Source: Strigamia acuminata | Lineage: Eukaryota > Arthropoda > Chilopoda > Geophilomorpha > Linotaeniidae | Direction: 5' to 3' | NCBI GenBank assembly: GCA_949358305.1 | Contig: OX442318.1 | Coordinates: forward strand, 16,040,517-16,104,516 | DNA: 64,000 bases | Shown here: positions 22,930 through 33,822 of the stretch, in pieces | Numbering within the stretch: position 1 is the first letter of the stretch | How the letters are laid out: every line of letters begins with the position of its first letter | Translations under genes and position numbers: made by a program | Notes under the pieces: model-generated | What the model was told of the DNA's origin: nothing | What the model saw: only the letters and a program-made list of their open reading frames with translations | The model's database searches: none

Positions 22930-25900
22930 TTATTGAGCCCGCAAAATGCTTAAATCAACTAAGAAGCGATCGCAAAACTTCACCAGGTCAGCTTTGTCAA
23001 CTGACTTTGTAAAAATGTCGGCATGATTGGACTTTGTGCCTACGTGAACGATTAGAAGATTATCTCTTTTAACAAGCTCTCTTATAAAATGGTAACGGAT
23101 GTCAATGTGCTTTGTTTTTCTGTTCTCGACACAAGATTTTGTGAAATCCACTGCTGATATGTTGTCGCACATGACATAATGAGAGAATCTTCCAGCCAAT
23201 TCTGGGGATATTTCGTGCAGAACACGAACAATCCAAATATAGTCCTTAACAGTTTCTGTAAGGGCTACGTACTCCGCCTCCATTGTTGACAGTGTCACGT
23301 TCCGTTGTTTGAAGGTCCGCCAGTAGATGGGTGTGCTACCCAAAGTCACTAGTGTTCCTCCAACGGAAATTCGGTCATCTCTGTTGTTCGCATAATCGGA
23401 GTCGCTGTATCCGATTACCTCGATCCGATCATTCGGGAACAACATTAATCCGTGGTTTCTTGTTGTTCTCAGATAACTGAGTAAGTCCAGCAGCGCAATC
23501 CAGTGGTCCCACCCTGGATTCGATTGAAATTGGCTCAGGATGTTCACTGCATAAGTCATGTCGGGCCTTGTTCTCGACGCGATGAATGCTAAACATCCAA
23601 GTAAGCTTCTATATGGAATTCCTTCCATGACTTTGAATTCATCAATTGTGTCCGGACAATCTCGTTTCGTGAGAACAGTTGCTTTCGTCATCGGTTGAGA
23701 TCGAATCTTCACATGTTCCAAGTGATTTTTGAACTTCAACAACACTTTGTTCACGTACGATCTTTGATGTAGAACCAATTGTTGTTTGTGCGAGTGAAAT
23801 TCGACTCCTAGCAACTTCTTCGTTTGTCCGAGAATCACTAAATCGAATTGCGTTCCAATCATGTTGAGTATTTTCATCGCATCTTCGTACTGCTTTCCGA
23901 AGACAACGATATCGTCAACGTAGACGATTAGATACGCAATGTCTCCGTATTTATAAACGCAATTGCACCAATTGACGTGTTCTAGTCCTAATTTCAATAA
24001 AGTCTCCTCCAGTTCTATTCCCCATTCTCTTCCAGACTGGTGCAGGCCATAGATAGCTCGGAGGAGCCTGCAGACATAGTTCTCCTTGCCTTCAATGATG
24101 AAACCTTTTGGCTGGCGCATGTAGACTGTTTTATGCAATTTTGCATAAAGGTATGCACACTTGACGTCTGCCTGAATGTATGACCATTTGAGCATACAGA
24201 CGAGTAGCGTGAACATAAAGCGCACGATTGAAAAGTCTACCACGGGTGAGAATGTCTCCTCATAGGATTCGCCGTAGACTTGGGAAAATCCTTGCGCGAC
24301 AAGTCTCGCCTTATAACGTGCGATTTCTCCCTCTTCGTTCTGTTTGGTCGTATATATCCATCTGCAACCCACTATCTTAGTGTTGGGCGGCGGTGGAACA
24401 AGTTCCCAAACCTCGCGCTCATGCATGGTGTCAATTTCATCGTTCATCGCTTGGCGCCATTCATCCTTTTCGGGTAAAGTCGCAATTTCCTCATAACGTA
24501 CGGGTACGTGGACCTCTAGATGATTGGCTTCGAAGTTGATATTGATATCGTCAAAGTCCACGTCAAGACTATCTGTCGTCGTGTTTGATTCTGAGGGCTT
24601 TTTCTTTCTTTTGTCCTCAAACAGATGCTCTGGTACGCGAAGATTGTGATCAGTACAGTAACGCTTCACGTCGGGTATCGAGCGTAACTTGGGCTTGTCG
24701 TAGCCCTCGATCGTGTACTCGATATCTCTCTGTCCAGTTGGTCTGACTTTCTCCGTTTTCTTCCAAACTAATGCTGGAATGGTTGGAACTGGATTCAAAA
24801 GTCCTTGTCCGGGTTGTGGCGAAGTGCCCAGCAACTTCACTTCTGGCAAATTATGATGCAACTTGTCATCTGGCAGTCTAAATTTCAATTTAACTGGAGG
24901 CAATTCCAGTTGTGGATCTTCCTTCTTCTTAACTGGAACTGGCGGGGGTAGCGGCGGCCTGACATCTTCATCCGAATAATATTGGCGATCACTGTCATTG
25001 TCCATATTATCGTCCAAATTATCGATGTAGGTCGTGTACTTTTCTGGTAGGCCCAGCACGCCTTCAACACCGCGCCTGCTCTCCACGAACTTCACGTCGC
25101 TGGTTTCAATTACTTTGGAAAACTCCGGCAGCCATACTCTATATCCTTTCGTGATTCTTGAATACCCGAGCATAATGCCATGCAGACTCTTGTTGTCGAT
25201 TTTGCCATCTCGAATTCTTTTCTGCACAAAGCATAAACTCCCGAATTTTCTCAAATGTCTAAGTGATGGTTTCCGTCCGTAATACAATTCCATCGGCGTC
25301 TTGTCCGAATTCAGCTTTGCGATCCTGTTCCTGAGATAGTTGAAAGTCAGGATGGCCTCTCCCCAGAATCGATGTTCCAAGCCGGCATCGTACACAAGCG
25401 CTCGCATTCCATTTGCTAATGTCTGGTTAAGTCTCTCGGAAACGCCATTTTGGACTGGAGTGTACGCGTTAGTCCTCTCGTGAGCGATTCCTAGTCCTTG
25501 GAGGTACTCTCCAAACTTGTTTGAGCAGAACTCCATACCGTTATCCGTACGAATTGCGAGAACCGATTTCCCAAGCAATCGTTCTATTCGTTTCACGTGT
25601 TTTTGGAAAATGTCAAATACTTCGTCCTTCTTCTTCATTAAGTACACTGTCGAATAACGAGAGAAGTCATCCGTGATAGTTAAGAAGTATATGTTTCCCG
25701 AGAGTGTTGGTGTACTAAATGCTCCACATACATCCATGTGTAGCAATTGGAGTGGCTCTGTCGATCTAATTCCTGGCAACGACTTATGAGGAATCGCCTT
25801 CTTTTTGGCTAATGTGCAAACGTCGCATTGTGTAATTGGCACGTCCAAAACTGGCAACCCAATTACTGCACCTCCTTTGCTCATTGCTTGGACGCTTGGA

Positions 25901-27402
25901 AAATAGATATGGCCGAGCCGCTCATGCCAAAGTCTTGCTTCCTCAGGATTAGATGCACTCTTCGTTGTACTTTGTGTTGAAATAGTTGGCTCTTGTTTCT
26001 TCTGTTCGCCAACGTTCGCTCTGTTATTCGCTTTTTGTCGTAACTTCTCAAAGTCCGGCTTCTGGTCGCTTAGCTTGATGTAGTACAAACGATCCTTCTT
26101 CACGCCTTCCATCAGCTGTCTCTTCCACTGAGGATCGTATATCTTCACCAAGCCCGAGCCAACGGCGACTTTGCATCGTGCTTCGTCGATGCACGGTCCC
26201 GACAACAAATTTCGTCGCATGTCCGGCGCATAATAAACCTTCTTCAATGTGATTGGAATTGTCTCACTTCCAACCAAACACATCACGCAAACGTCCCCGA
26301 CGCCTTGAATCTGAATTAAAGTCTTCTTATCCGCTTGACTTATTGTCCCTGTGGTTTCCTTGAAGTTGAAGAATTGATTCCTGTCTTTGCAGAAATGTCC
26401 AGTGGCCCCGGTGTCGTAGATCCAACAGTTGTTGGCTGCGCTGCACTGTAACATCTCCTCTTCGCTCAACTCGGTGAGAAAACCGACATCGAACATGTTT
26501 GTGTCCAATTCTTCCGCTGTATTTGTGTTCTGGCTGTTATTCGACGGTAATTGTGCTGTGCAATCCCTTGCCCAGTGCCCTGGTTGATTGCACCGGAAAC
26601 ACGGCCCCCGTGGTGATGATCCGGTCGCATTTCCTCGGAAATTCCGCGAATTTTTGCCGCCTCGATAATTCGATTCGCCGCCCCTTTGTCCGCCTCGGTT
26701 GTTTTGGCTGCTATTCCCTTGCTGTTGTTGGGATTTAGACGAATTATCATTGCTCTTTGTGCTTGTTCCCATGTTGAAAGCGTCCGTAATTGGCGCTTGG
26801 CCCGAATCTCTGCGTTGTTGCGCGAGTCTGCCCTCCTCGGCGACCAATTCCGCTTCAACCTTTTCCAGTGTGAAATCCTTATCGTCCCATCGGTAAATAC
26901 TCTGCACAATTGACTGGTATTCTTGTGGCAGGTATCGGATGAGCTGGAATGCCTGATACAAATTGTCCAAGTCGTGTTTGACGTCGGCTAATCGCTTTGC
27001 TGCATTGCGTATCTTCGCCGCGAATACCCCGATCGTCTCCGTCGCTGGATCGTATTTTAAATTGAAGAATTCGTCCAACAGACGTATAATTCTCGCCCTC
27101 GAGACCGGTTCGAAGTTAGTTTTCAGCGTATCCCACGCTGTTTTCGCGTCCTCGGTCCCGCTGAGCAATTCGTGGTATTGCTCCTCGATGGCGTAGTAAA
27201 TTAGGCTGAAAGCTCGCCCCTTTCGCAGTTGAAAGTCCGAGCGATCTCGCCAAGACGCTCCCGGTGCCAGGGCTTCTTGTGTTCCATCGGTGAAGGCCCA
27301 ACATCCGTGGTGCATCAACAGCACTTTGATTTGCTGCTTCCACGTATCGTAGTTCGTCCTATTCAAAAGTGTAATCTTCCGGTCGAGTTTTTCCGTGTCC
27401 AT
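22930..27402 (-). CDS. gag-pol: Copia element 1 Gag-Pol polyprotein (1490 aa)
   Basis: A single open frame encodes capsid, protease, integrase and reverse transcriptase-RNase H. I place the start at the ATG at 27402; the frame is open further upstream but has no ATG there. From this start: Gag UBN2-type domain about residues 10-200; CCHC zinc knuckle 268-281 (CFRC...H...C); aspartic protease DTGA at 330-333; integrase zinc site H493, H498, C526, C529; integrase catalytic D557, D620, E656 (35 residues between the last two); RT YVDD at 1161-1164; RNase H D1334, E1375, D1413. All key residues are present and no stop or frameshift interrupts the frame, so it should encode a full polyprotein. How Gag is made in excess is not evident; a spliced gag message, as in Drosophila copia, is one possibility. 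Confidence 0.96.
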   Translation of the reverse strand: MDTEKLDRKITLLNRTNYDTWKQQIKVLLMHHGCWAFTDGTQEALAPGASWRDRSDFQLRKGRAFSLIYYAIEEQYHELLSGTEDAKTAWDTLKTNFEPVSRARIIRLLDEFFNLKYDPATETIGVFAAKIRNAAKRLADVKHDLDNLYQAFQLIRYLPQEYQSIVQSIYRWDDKDFTLEKVEAELVAEEGRLAQQRRDSGQAPITDAFNMGTSTKSNDNSSKSQQQQGNSSQNNRGGQRGGESNYRGGKNSRNFRGNATGSSPRGPCFRCNQPGHWARDCTAQLPSNNSQNTNTAEELDTNMFDVGFLTELSEEEMLQCSAANNCWIYDTGATGHFCKDRNQFFNFKETTGTISQADKKTLIQIQGVGDVCVMCLVGSETIPITLKKVYYAPDMRRNLLSGPCIDEARCKVAVGSGLVKIYDPQWKRQLMEGVKKDRLYYIKLSDQKPDFEKLRQKANNRANVGEQKKQEPTISTQSTTKSASNPEEARLWHERLGHIYFPSVQAMSKGGAVIGLPVLDVPITQCDVCTLAKKKAIPHKSLPGIRSTEPLQLLHMDVCGAFSTPTLSGNIYFLTITDDFSRYSTVYLMKKKDEVFDIFQKHVKRIERLLGKSVLAIRTDNGMEFCSNKFGEYLQGLGIAHERTNAYTPVQNGVSERLNQTLANGMRALVYDAGLEHRFWGEAILTFNYLRNRIAKLNSDKTPMELYYGRKPSLRHLRKFGSLCFVQKRIRDGKIDNKSLHGIMLGYSRITKGYRVWLPEFSKVIETSDVKFVESRRGVEGVLGLPEKYTTYIDNLDDNMDNDSDRQYYSDEDVRPPLPPPVPVKKKEDPQLELPPVKLKFRLPDDKLHHNLPEVKLLGTSPQPGQGLLNPVPTIPALVWKKTEKVRPTGQRDIEYTIEGYDKPKLRSIPDVKRYCTDHNLRVPEHLFEDKRKKKPSESNTTTDSLDVDFDDININFEANHLEVHVPVRYEEIATLPEKDEWRQAMNDEIDTMHEREVWELVPPPPNTKIVGCRWIYTTKQNEEGEIARYKARLVAQGFSQVYGESYEETFSPVVDFSIVRFMFTLLVCMLKWSYIQADVKCAYLYAKLHKTVYMRQPKGFIIEGKENYVCRLLRAIYGLHQSGREWGIELEETLLKLGLEHVNWCNCVYKYGDIAYLIVYVDDIVVFGKQYEDAMKILNMIGTQFDLVILGQTKKLLGVEFHSHKQQLVLHQRSYVNKVLLKFKNHLEHVKIRSQPMTKATVLTKRDCPDTIDEFKVMEGIPYRSLLGCLAFIASRTRPDMTYAVNILSQFQSNPGWDHWIALLDLLSYLRTTRNHGLMLFPNDRIEVIGYSDSDYANNRDDRISVGGTLVTLGSTPIYWRTFKQRNVTLSTMEAEYVALTETVKDYIWIVRVLHEISPELAGRFSHYVMCDNISAVDFTKSCVENRKTKHIDIRYHFIRELVKRDNLLIVHVGTKSNHADIFTKSVDKADLVKFCDRFLVDLSILRAQ

Positions 27403-27489
27403 TGTGAATTTAGTGTCCAACGCTCCAGAAACACAGCAAAAACACACACAAGATTGCTCAAAAACACTTTGAAATACTGGTAATCGCAA

Positions 27490-28182
27490 CTGGGTGCAGT
27501 GTTGCGATGTTAGTTCGCTCTTAATACTATGTTAGTGTATCCTAGTAACAACACTAAGCTAATAATGGTATTCAACAATATATTCGAAAATAAAACGAAA
27601 TAAACGAAATAAAGAGTTCATATATGTTGGCTTCCTGCTGCAGACTATCCACTTGTTTCGTACTGACAGCTTTGAGTCACACTTCACGTGTGGTTGAGAA
27701 AAAAACGTCGTATTGTTGATTTTCCCTCGTTTTTCCGTCTTTTTCGCCTCGAAAAATTCAGTTCCTTCGAGAATTTTCTCGTTTTTGGCAATTCCCGTTC
27801 GTTTATTGCTCGTTCACACTTCCCGTGTGGTTGTCGAGCGTCGTCGTCCTTGCGTATTTGTCGTCGAGTTGTTTTCTCGGCGAAAATTAACGCCACGTCG
27901 ACGTTACGTATCGCGCCTCGCGATATTCGGAAAATCGTCCGAAAATGGCCAAAATAAACGTATTAAATAAATGTTCTATAATGTTCGAACCCAATTAATG
28001 ATCCTGTGTCGCTTGATGACCAATAATCGCTTGTAGAACCGTGGATCCTTGGCATAAGCACAGGTTGATTCCATTCCTCATGGACGCCGCCATCTTGGAT
28101 TTTGAGGAGAAACGCCCACTTTTTCACCTGTGGTTGCTTTGAAATGTTTTCAAACACTCTAGCTGTTTTTCCCACGTTGTTT
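27490..28182 (-). other. 5' leader of copia element 1
   Basis: About 700 bp between the primer site and the gag-pol frame. It includes CpG-rich sequence with short frames on both strands but no recognisable domain. It presumably holds packaging and splice signals; none can be identified by eye. Confidence 0.6.
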
Positions 28183-28196
28183 GTGGCCCATAACCT
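28183..28196 (-). other. Primer-binding site of copia element 1 (half-tRNA type)
   Basis: Immediately inside the 5' LTR, the plus strand reads ggcccataacc. This equals the anticodon-loop region of initiator tRNA-Met (CAU anticodon), not its 3' end. Drosophila copia and yeast Ty5 prime with a cleaved 5' half of tRNA-iMet, and this site fits that mode. Confidence 0.8.
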
Positions 28197-28515
28197 TGTT
28201 GAATAGTGTTGCAAACTTCTGCAAATAGTGACAAATGTAGTGGATTGGAAAAACACATCAGGTGAAAGAAAGAGACATCATGTTAACAGGTGAGAACCAA
28301 AACATCAAGTGATCTTTATTGATTGGTCACATGACCTCAATGCAATCAGCGCCACCTGTAGGCAGCATACAGACACTGTATGTAAACAAACATTGCGATC
28401 ACTCGCGTTGGCCAAACACATACACTAACACTTAGCTGCATGATAATACGCAAAGATATATATATACACATGTTGTAAAAAGTGATTGCCTAACAATATA
28501 CATTATATCTTAACA
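28197..28515 (-). repeat. 5' LTR of copia element 1
   Basis: 319 bp, identical by eye to 22585-22903. On the element strand it carries the promoter: a TATA-like run, then an AATAAA signal (plus near 28315-28320). Confidence 0.95.
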
Positions 28516-28520
28516 CGCAT
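28516..28520. repeat. Target-site duplication of copia element 1, right
   Basis: cgcat, matching 22580-22584. Confidence 0.93.
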
Positions 28521-29413
28521 GAGGTCGCACGGGCCGTCGGCGAGCCGAAGTCCGGGAACGAAGGCCGTTACGGGACCGTGACGGGACCGTCGGCGGCCCG
28601 TTAACGGCCCGTGCGAGCCGTTACGGGATCGTGACGGGACCGTCGGCGGCCCGTTAACGGCCCGTGCGAGCCGTTACGGAATCGTGACGGGACCGTCGGC
28701 GGCCCGTTAACGGCCCGTGCGGGCCGTTACGGGATCGTGACGGGACCGTCGGCGGCCCGTTAACGGCCCGTGCGACCCCATGCGGGCCGTTGACGGGCCG
28801 TTAACGGGCCGTTAACGGGCCGTTAACGGGCCGTGACGGTGTAAATCGAAAAAATCAACAACCGACAACACGTACATGAAAACGCGTACAACATTCATAG
28901 ACATTAATCTCGAATCCTGTTTTTGGTTTTACGCCGTTAACGGGCCGTTAACGGCCCGTTAACGGCCCGTTAACGGCCCGTTAACGGCCCGCATGAGGTC
29001 GTACGGGCCGTTACGGGGTCGTGACGGGACCGTCGGCGGCCCGTTAACGGCCCGTGCGGGCCGTTACGGGATAGTTACGGAACCGTCGGCGGCCCGTTAA
29101 CGGCCCGTGCGAGCCGTTACGGGATCGTGACGGGACCGTCGGCGGCCCGTTAACGGCCCGTGCGAGCCGTTACGGGATTGTGACGGGACCGTCGGCGGCC
29201 CGTTAACGGCCCGTGCGGGCCGTTTTCGACCCGTTGCGGCCGTTTTCGACCCGTTGCGGCCCGTTTTCGACCCGTTACGGTCCTTGGCCGTAACGGGCCG
29301 AAAACGGGAAAACTGAAAAAGTCGAGTGCGAGACCACGTGACCCGGAGTGTGGTTTTTGGGGACGAGGGCCGTCCTCCGACCGCGCCGTGACGCGCCGCG
29401 GGTCGGTCACCAA
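28521..29413. repeat. Foldback-like GC block 7, right part
   Basis: Continues the block interrupted at 22584. It contains 53-bp repeats, the AT-rich box at 28843-28932 and the right arm (29310-29410). Confidence 0.88.
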
Positions 29414-31022
29414 CTTTTGTCAATTTTTGACAGATTTTCACGGAATTTCAGCGACATTTTACGAGACGTTTCTGCCCGATGGGACGGACTTCTGTAAAAC
29501 ATTGCTTAAAATCCATGGAAATTTATCACATATTGACAAAATTCGGTGCAAGTTTTGTCAGAAATTAGGAAAAAACTTTTTTCAAAACTCGTCCAACGCG
29601 CCGGTAAATTGAGCGCCCACGTGCGTCGACAGTGGGCGCTTCAAAACCGCGTGGACACTGTCAGATCTCGGCACAGTTTGATGCGCCCAAATCTAGCAAT
29701 ACTTGCACCGACTTTTGGCAATTTGTGACAAATTTTCACAGAATTTCGGCAACATTTTACGACACATTTCTGCCCGGTTGGACACATTTCCACAGGTTTT
29801 TTGTAAAACGTTGCTAAAATTCTGTTGAATTTCATCAAAAATTGTGTCAAAAGTCGGTGACGGGCGGAGGGGCGAGCTCCGGGCGCCCGAGAGAGAGAGA
29901 GAAAGAGAGAGAGAGGGGACGGCCGGGGCTCCCGCCAACGGGCGGAGGGGCGAGCCTTGGCGGGTTGGGCGTGCACTATCTAGGCATGTGGGCGCTCGAT
30001 TTACCGGCACGTTGGACAAGTTTTGAAAATTTTTTTTTCCTAATTTTTGACAAAATTAGCACCGAATTTTGCCAATATTTGATAAATTTCCACGGAATTT
30101 TATCAATGTTTTACAAAAAACCCCTGGAAATGTGTCCAATCGAGCAGAAATGTCTCGTAAAATATCGCTGAAATTTGTCTAAAATTGACAAAAAATCGGT
30201 GCAAGTTTTGCTAGATATTTGCCCGGATCAAACTGTGCCCGAAACCGCCCGATCTGACAGTGTGCACGCGGGCTGGACGTGCCCACTGTCTCCGCATGTG
30301 CACTCGCCGGCGCGTTGGACGAGTTTAAGAAGATTTTATCAATTTCTGACAAAACTTGCATCGATTTTTTGTCAATTTTTGATAAATTTCCCCAGAATTT
30401 TAGCAATAAAACCTTTGAAAATGTATCCAAAAGAGCAGAAATGTCCTGTAAAATATTGCTGAAAATCTGTTGAAATTCATCAAATATTGACAAAAATCTG
30501 TGACGAGCGGAGGGGCGATCCTTTGGCGGCCGAAAGAGAGAGGGGGGACGGTCGGGGCTCCCGCCGACGGGCGGAGGGGCGAGCCTTGGCGGCCGAGAGA
30601 GAGAGAGAGAGAGGACGGCCGGGGCTCCCGCCGGCGCACTGTCCACGCATGGGCGCGCTCGATTTACTGGCGCGTTGGACGAATTTTAAATTTTTTGTTT
30701 CCTATTTCTGACAAAATTTGCACAGACTTTTGTCAATTTTTGACAAATTTTCACGGAATTTCAGCAATGGGACGGACTTATGTAAAACATCGCTTAAAAT
30801 CTGGAAATCTGTCAAATCTTCTTTAAATTTATGCAAGATATTGGGAAATTTTGGTTTAACTCGTCCAACGGGCCGGTAAATCGAGCGCCCACACGCGCCC
30901 ACATGCACGTCCAACCCGCATGGGCACTGTCACATCGGACGTTTGTTGCGTGCAAAACTTGCACCGACTTTTGGCCATTTTTGGTTAAACTTCCGCACAA
31001 TTTCTGCCCGATTGGACACTGA
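29414..31022. repeat. Satellite monomers, array 6 (single-monomer type)
   Basis: Monomer landmark at 29844. With copia element 1 removed (5936 bp including the TSD), the distance from 21218 is 2690 bp. The next landmark is at 32543 (2699). Confidence 0.9.
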
Positions 31023-32112
31023 GGTTCGGTTTCCGACCGGGTCGTTTCTTGTCCGACCCGCGGCGCGTCGCGGCGCGGCCGGAGGACGGCCCTCGTCCCC
31101 AAAAACCACACTCCGAGTCACGGGTCGCACGGCCAACAGGCCGTGACGGGCCGTAGCGGGTCGAAAACGGGCCGTTAACGGCCCGTTGACGGCCCGTTAG
31201 CGGCCCGCATGAGGTCGCACGGGCCGTCGGCGAGCCGAAGTCCGGGAACGAAGGCCGTTACGGGACCGTGACGGGACCGTCGGCGGCCCGTTAACGGCCC
31301 GTGCGAGCCGTTACGGGATCGTGACGGGACCGTCGGCGGCCCGTTAACGGCCCGTGCGAGCCGTTACGGAATCGTGACGGGACCGTCGGCGGCCCGTTAA
31401 CGGCCCGTGCGGGCCGTTACGGGATCGTGACGGGACCGTCGGCGGCCCGTTAACGGCCCGTGCGACCCCATGCGGGCCGTTGACGGGCCGTTAACGGGCC
31501 GTTAACGGGCCGTTAACGGGCCGTGATGGTGTAAATCGAAAAAATCAACAACCGACAACACGTACATGAAAACGCGTACAACATTCATAGACATTAATCT
31601 CGAATCCTGTTTTTGGTTTTACGCCGTTAACGGGCCGTTAACGGCCCGTTAACGGCCCGTTAACGGCCCGCATGAGGTCGTACGGGCCGTTACGGGGTCG
31701 TGACGGGACCGTCGGCGGCCCGTTAACGGCCCGTGCGGGCCGTTACGGGATAGTTACGGAACCGTCGGCGGCCCGTTAACGGCCCGTGCGAGCCGTTACG
31801 GGATCGTGACGGGACCGTCGGCGGCCCGTTAACGGCCCGTGCGAGCCGTTACGGGATTGTGACGGGACCGTCGGCGGCCCGTTAACGGCCCGTGCGGGCC
31901 GTTTTCGACCCGTTGCGGCCGTTTTCGACCCGTTGCGGCCGTTTTCGACCCGTTGCGGCCCGTTTTCGACCCGTTACGGTCCTTGGCCGTAACGGGCCGA
32001 AAACGGGAAAACTGAAAAAGTCGAGTGCGAGACCACGTGACCCGGAGTGTGGTTTTTGGGGACGAGGGCCGTCCTCCGACCGCGCCGTGACGCGCCGCGG
32101 GTCGGTCACCAA
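31023..32112. repeat. Foldback-like GC block 8
   Basis: AT-rich box at 31533-31622, gtgatggtg variant at 31526, and the three-copy form of the 20-bp repeat before the right arm. Confidence 0.8.
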
Positions 32113-33268
32113 CTTTTGTCAATTTTTGACAGATTTTCACGGAATTTCAGCGACATTTTACGAGACGTTTCTGCCCGATGGGACGGACTTCTGTAAAACA
32201 TTGCTTAAAATCCATGGAAATTTATCACATATTGACAAAATTCGGTGCAAGTTTTGTCAGAAATTAGGAAAAAACTTTTTTCAAAACTCGTCCAACGCGC
32301 CGGTAAATTGAGCGCCCACGTGCGTCGACAGTGGGCGCTTCAAAACCGCGTGGACACTGTCAGATCTCGGCACAGTTTGATGCGCCCAAATCTAGCAATA
32401 CTTGCACCGACTTTTGGCAATTTGTGACAAATTTTCACAGAATTTCGGCAACATTTTACGACACATTTCTGCCCGGTTGGACACATTTCCACAGGTTTTT
32501 TGTAAAACGTTGCTAAAATTCCGTTGAATTTCATCAAAAATTGTGTCAAAAGTCGGTGACGGGCGGAGGGGCGAGCTCCGGGCGCCCGAGAGAGAGAGAG
32601 AAAGAGAGAGAGAGGGGACGGCCGGGGCTCCCGCCAACGGGCGGAGGGGCGAGCCTTGGCGGGTTGGGCGTGCACTATCTAGGCATGTGGGCGCTCGATT
32701 TACCGGCACGTTGGACAAGTTTTGAAAATTTTTTTTTCCTAATTTTTGACAAAATTAGCACCGAATTTTGCCAATATTTGATAAATTTCCACGGAATTTT
32801 ATCAATGTTTTACAAAAAACCCCTGGAAATGTGTCCAATCGAGCAGAAATGTCTCGTAAAATATTGCTGAAATTTGTCTAAAATTGACAAAAAATCGGTG
32901 CAAGTTTTGCTAGATATTTGCCCGGATCAAACTGTGCCCGAAACCGCCCGATCTGACAGTGTGCACGCGGGCTGGACGTGCCCACTGTCCCCGCATGTGC
33001 ACTCGCCGGCGCGTTGGACGAGTTTAAGAAGATTTTATCAGTTTCTGACAAAACTTGCATCGATTTTTTGTCAATTTTTGATAAATTTCCCCAGAATTTT
33101 AGCAATAAAACCTTTGAAAATGTATCCAAAAGAGCAGAAATGTCCTGTAAAATATTGCTGAAAATCTGTTGAAATTCATCAAATATTGACAAAAATCTGT
33201 GACGAGCGGAGGGGCGATCCTTTGGCGGCCGAAAGAGAGAGGGGGGACGGTCGGGGCTCCCGCCGACG
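32113..33268. repeat. Satellite monomers, array 7, truncated
   Basis: Monomer in phase at 32543. It stops in mid-unit at 33268, where an LTR begins. Confidence 0.9.
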
Positions 33269-33804
33269 TGTTGGTCAAAAGACCATTTTGTATCGATGAA
33301 TACATTTGTTATTTCCTAGTTTTCCCTTTGTGTTTAGGTATACAGCGCATCTTTGTTATTATTTAATTGATTTCGATGTTACCATTCGTTTTGCGCTGTC
33401 CCGTATGTAATTCCATACTTTTATCACTTTATGCTAGGATTTGTCCTATTATCAAATGATTTGTTCAAACTTAATGTAAATTCCCGGCACTAGGTGCCAC
33501 TACCCATTGTTTTTTCATCCAAGATGGCGTCATACACAGCCGTGTATGACTTAGCTGCTTTCCCACCTGTTTGGATACCTATTTGTAATGTATTACTATT
33601 TAATTAAACCGTTTTTATTGTTTTACTCATTGTGTTTGATTTAAAGCACCTTTAGTGCTTCTTGCTAGCGCATATAAGCGGCATTAGGCCGCGCGCATTT
33701 CCGAAACGATACGCGTCGTATCGTTAACGTCTGTGCGGGTCGCACAGCGCCAATTCACGCTTTCAATCGGTTTACACCGATATTTTGCGCATTCTCTGCC
33801 TACA
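33269..33804 (+). repeat. 5' LTR of the truncated element
   Basis: 536 bp with TGTTGG...CTACA ends, placed by the break with satellite on the left and the primer site on the right. A TATA-like catataagcgg lies at 33671. A hairpin (acgatacg/cgtatcgt, 33706-33724) follows. There is no second LTR to compare. Confidence 0.78.
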
Positions 33805-33805
33805 T

Positions 33806-33822
33806 TGGTAGCAGAGGATGGT
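33806..33822 (+). other. Primer-binding site, initiator tRNA-Met 3' end
   Basis: tggtagcagaggatggt is the complement of the 3' end of initiator tRNA-Met, one base after the LTR. This is the priming mode of most copia elements and differs from element 1. Confidence 0.88.

Larger units (their letters stand above)
22585..28515 (-). mobile_element. Copia element 1, complete and apparently intact (Ty1/copia LTR retrotransposon)
   Basis: 5931 bp on the minus strand: 5' LTR (28197-28515), primer-binding site, leader, one gag-pol frame, polypurine tract and 3' LTR (22585-22903). The LTRs look identical base for base, the frame is open and a 5-bp target duplication is present, so insertion was recent. 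It interrupts a GC satellite block. The domain order protease-integrase-RT-RNase H is diagnostic of copia (Pseudoviridae-type) rather than gypsy elements. Confidence 0.96.

Noticed and set aside
22930-27489. Upstream start at 27489 for the copia 1 polyprotein
   Set aside because: That codon is TTG. The first ATG in frame is at 27402 and leads directly into the Gag domain.
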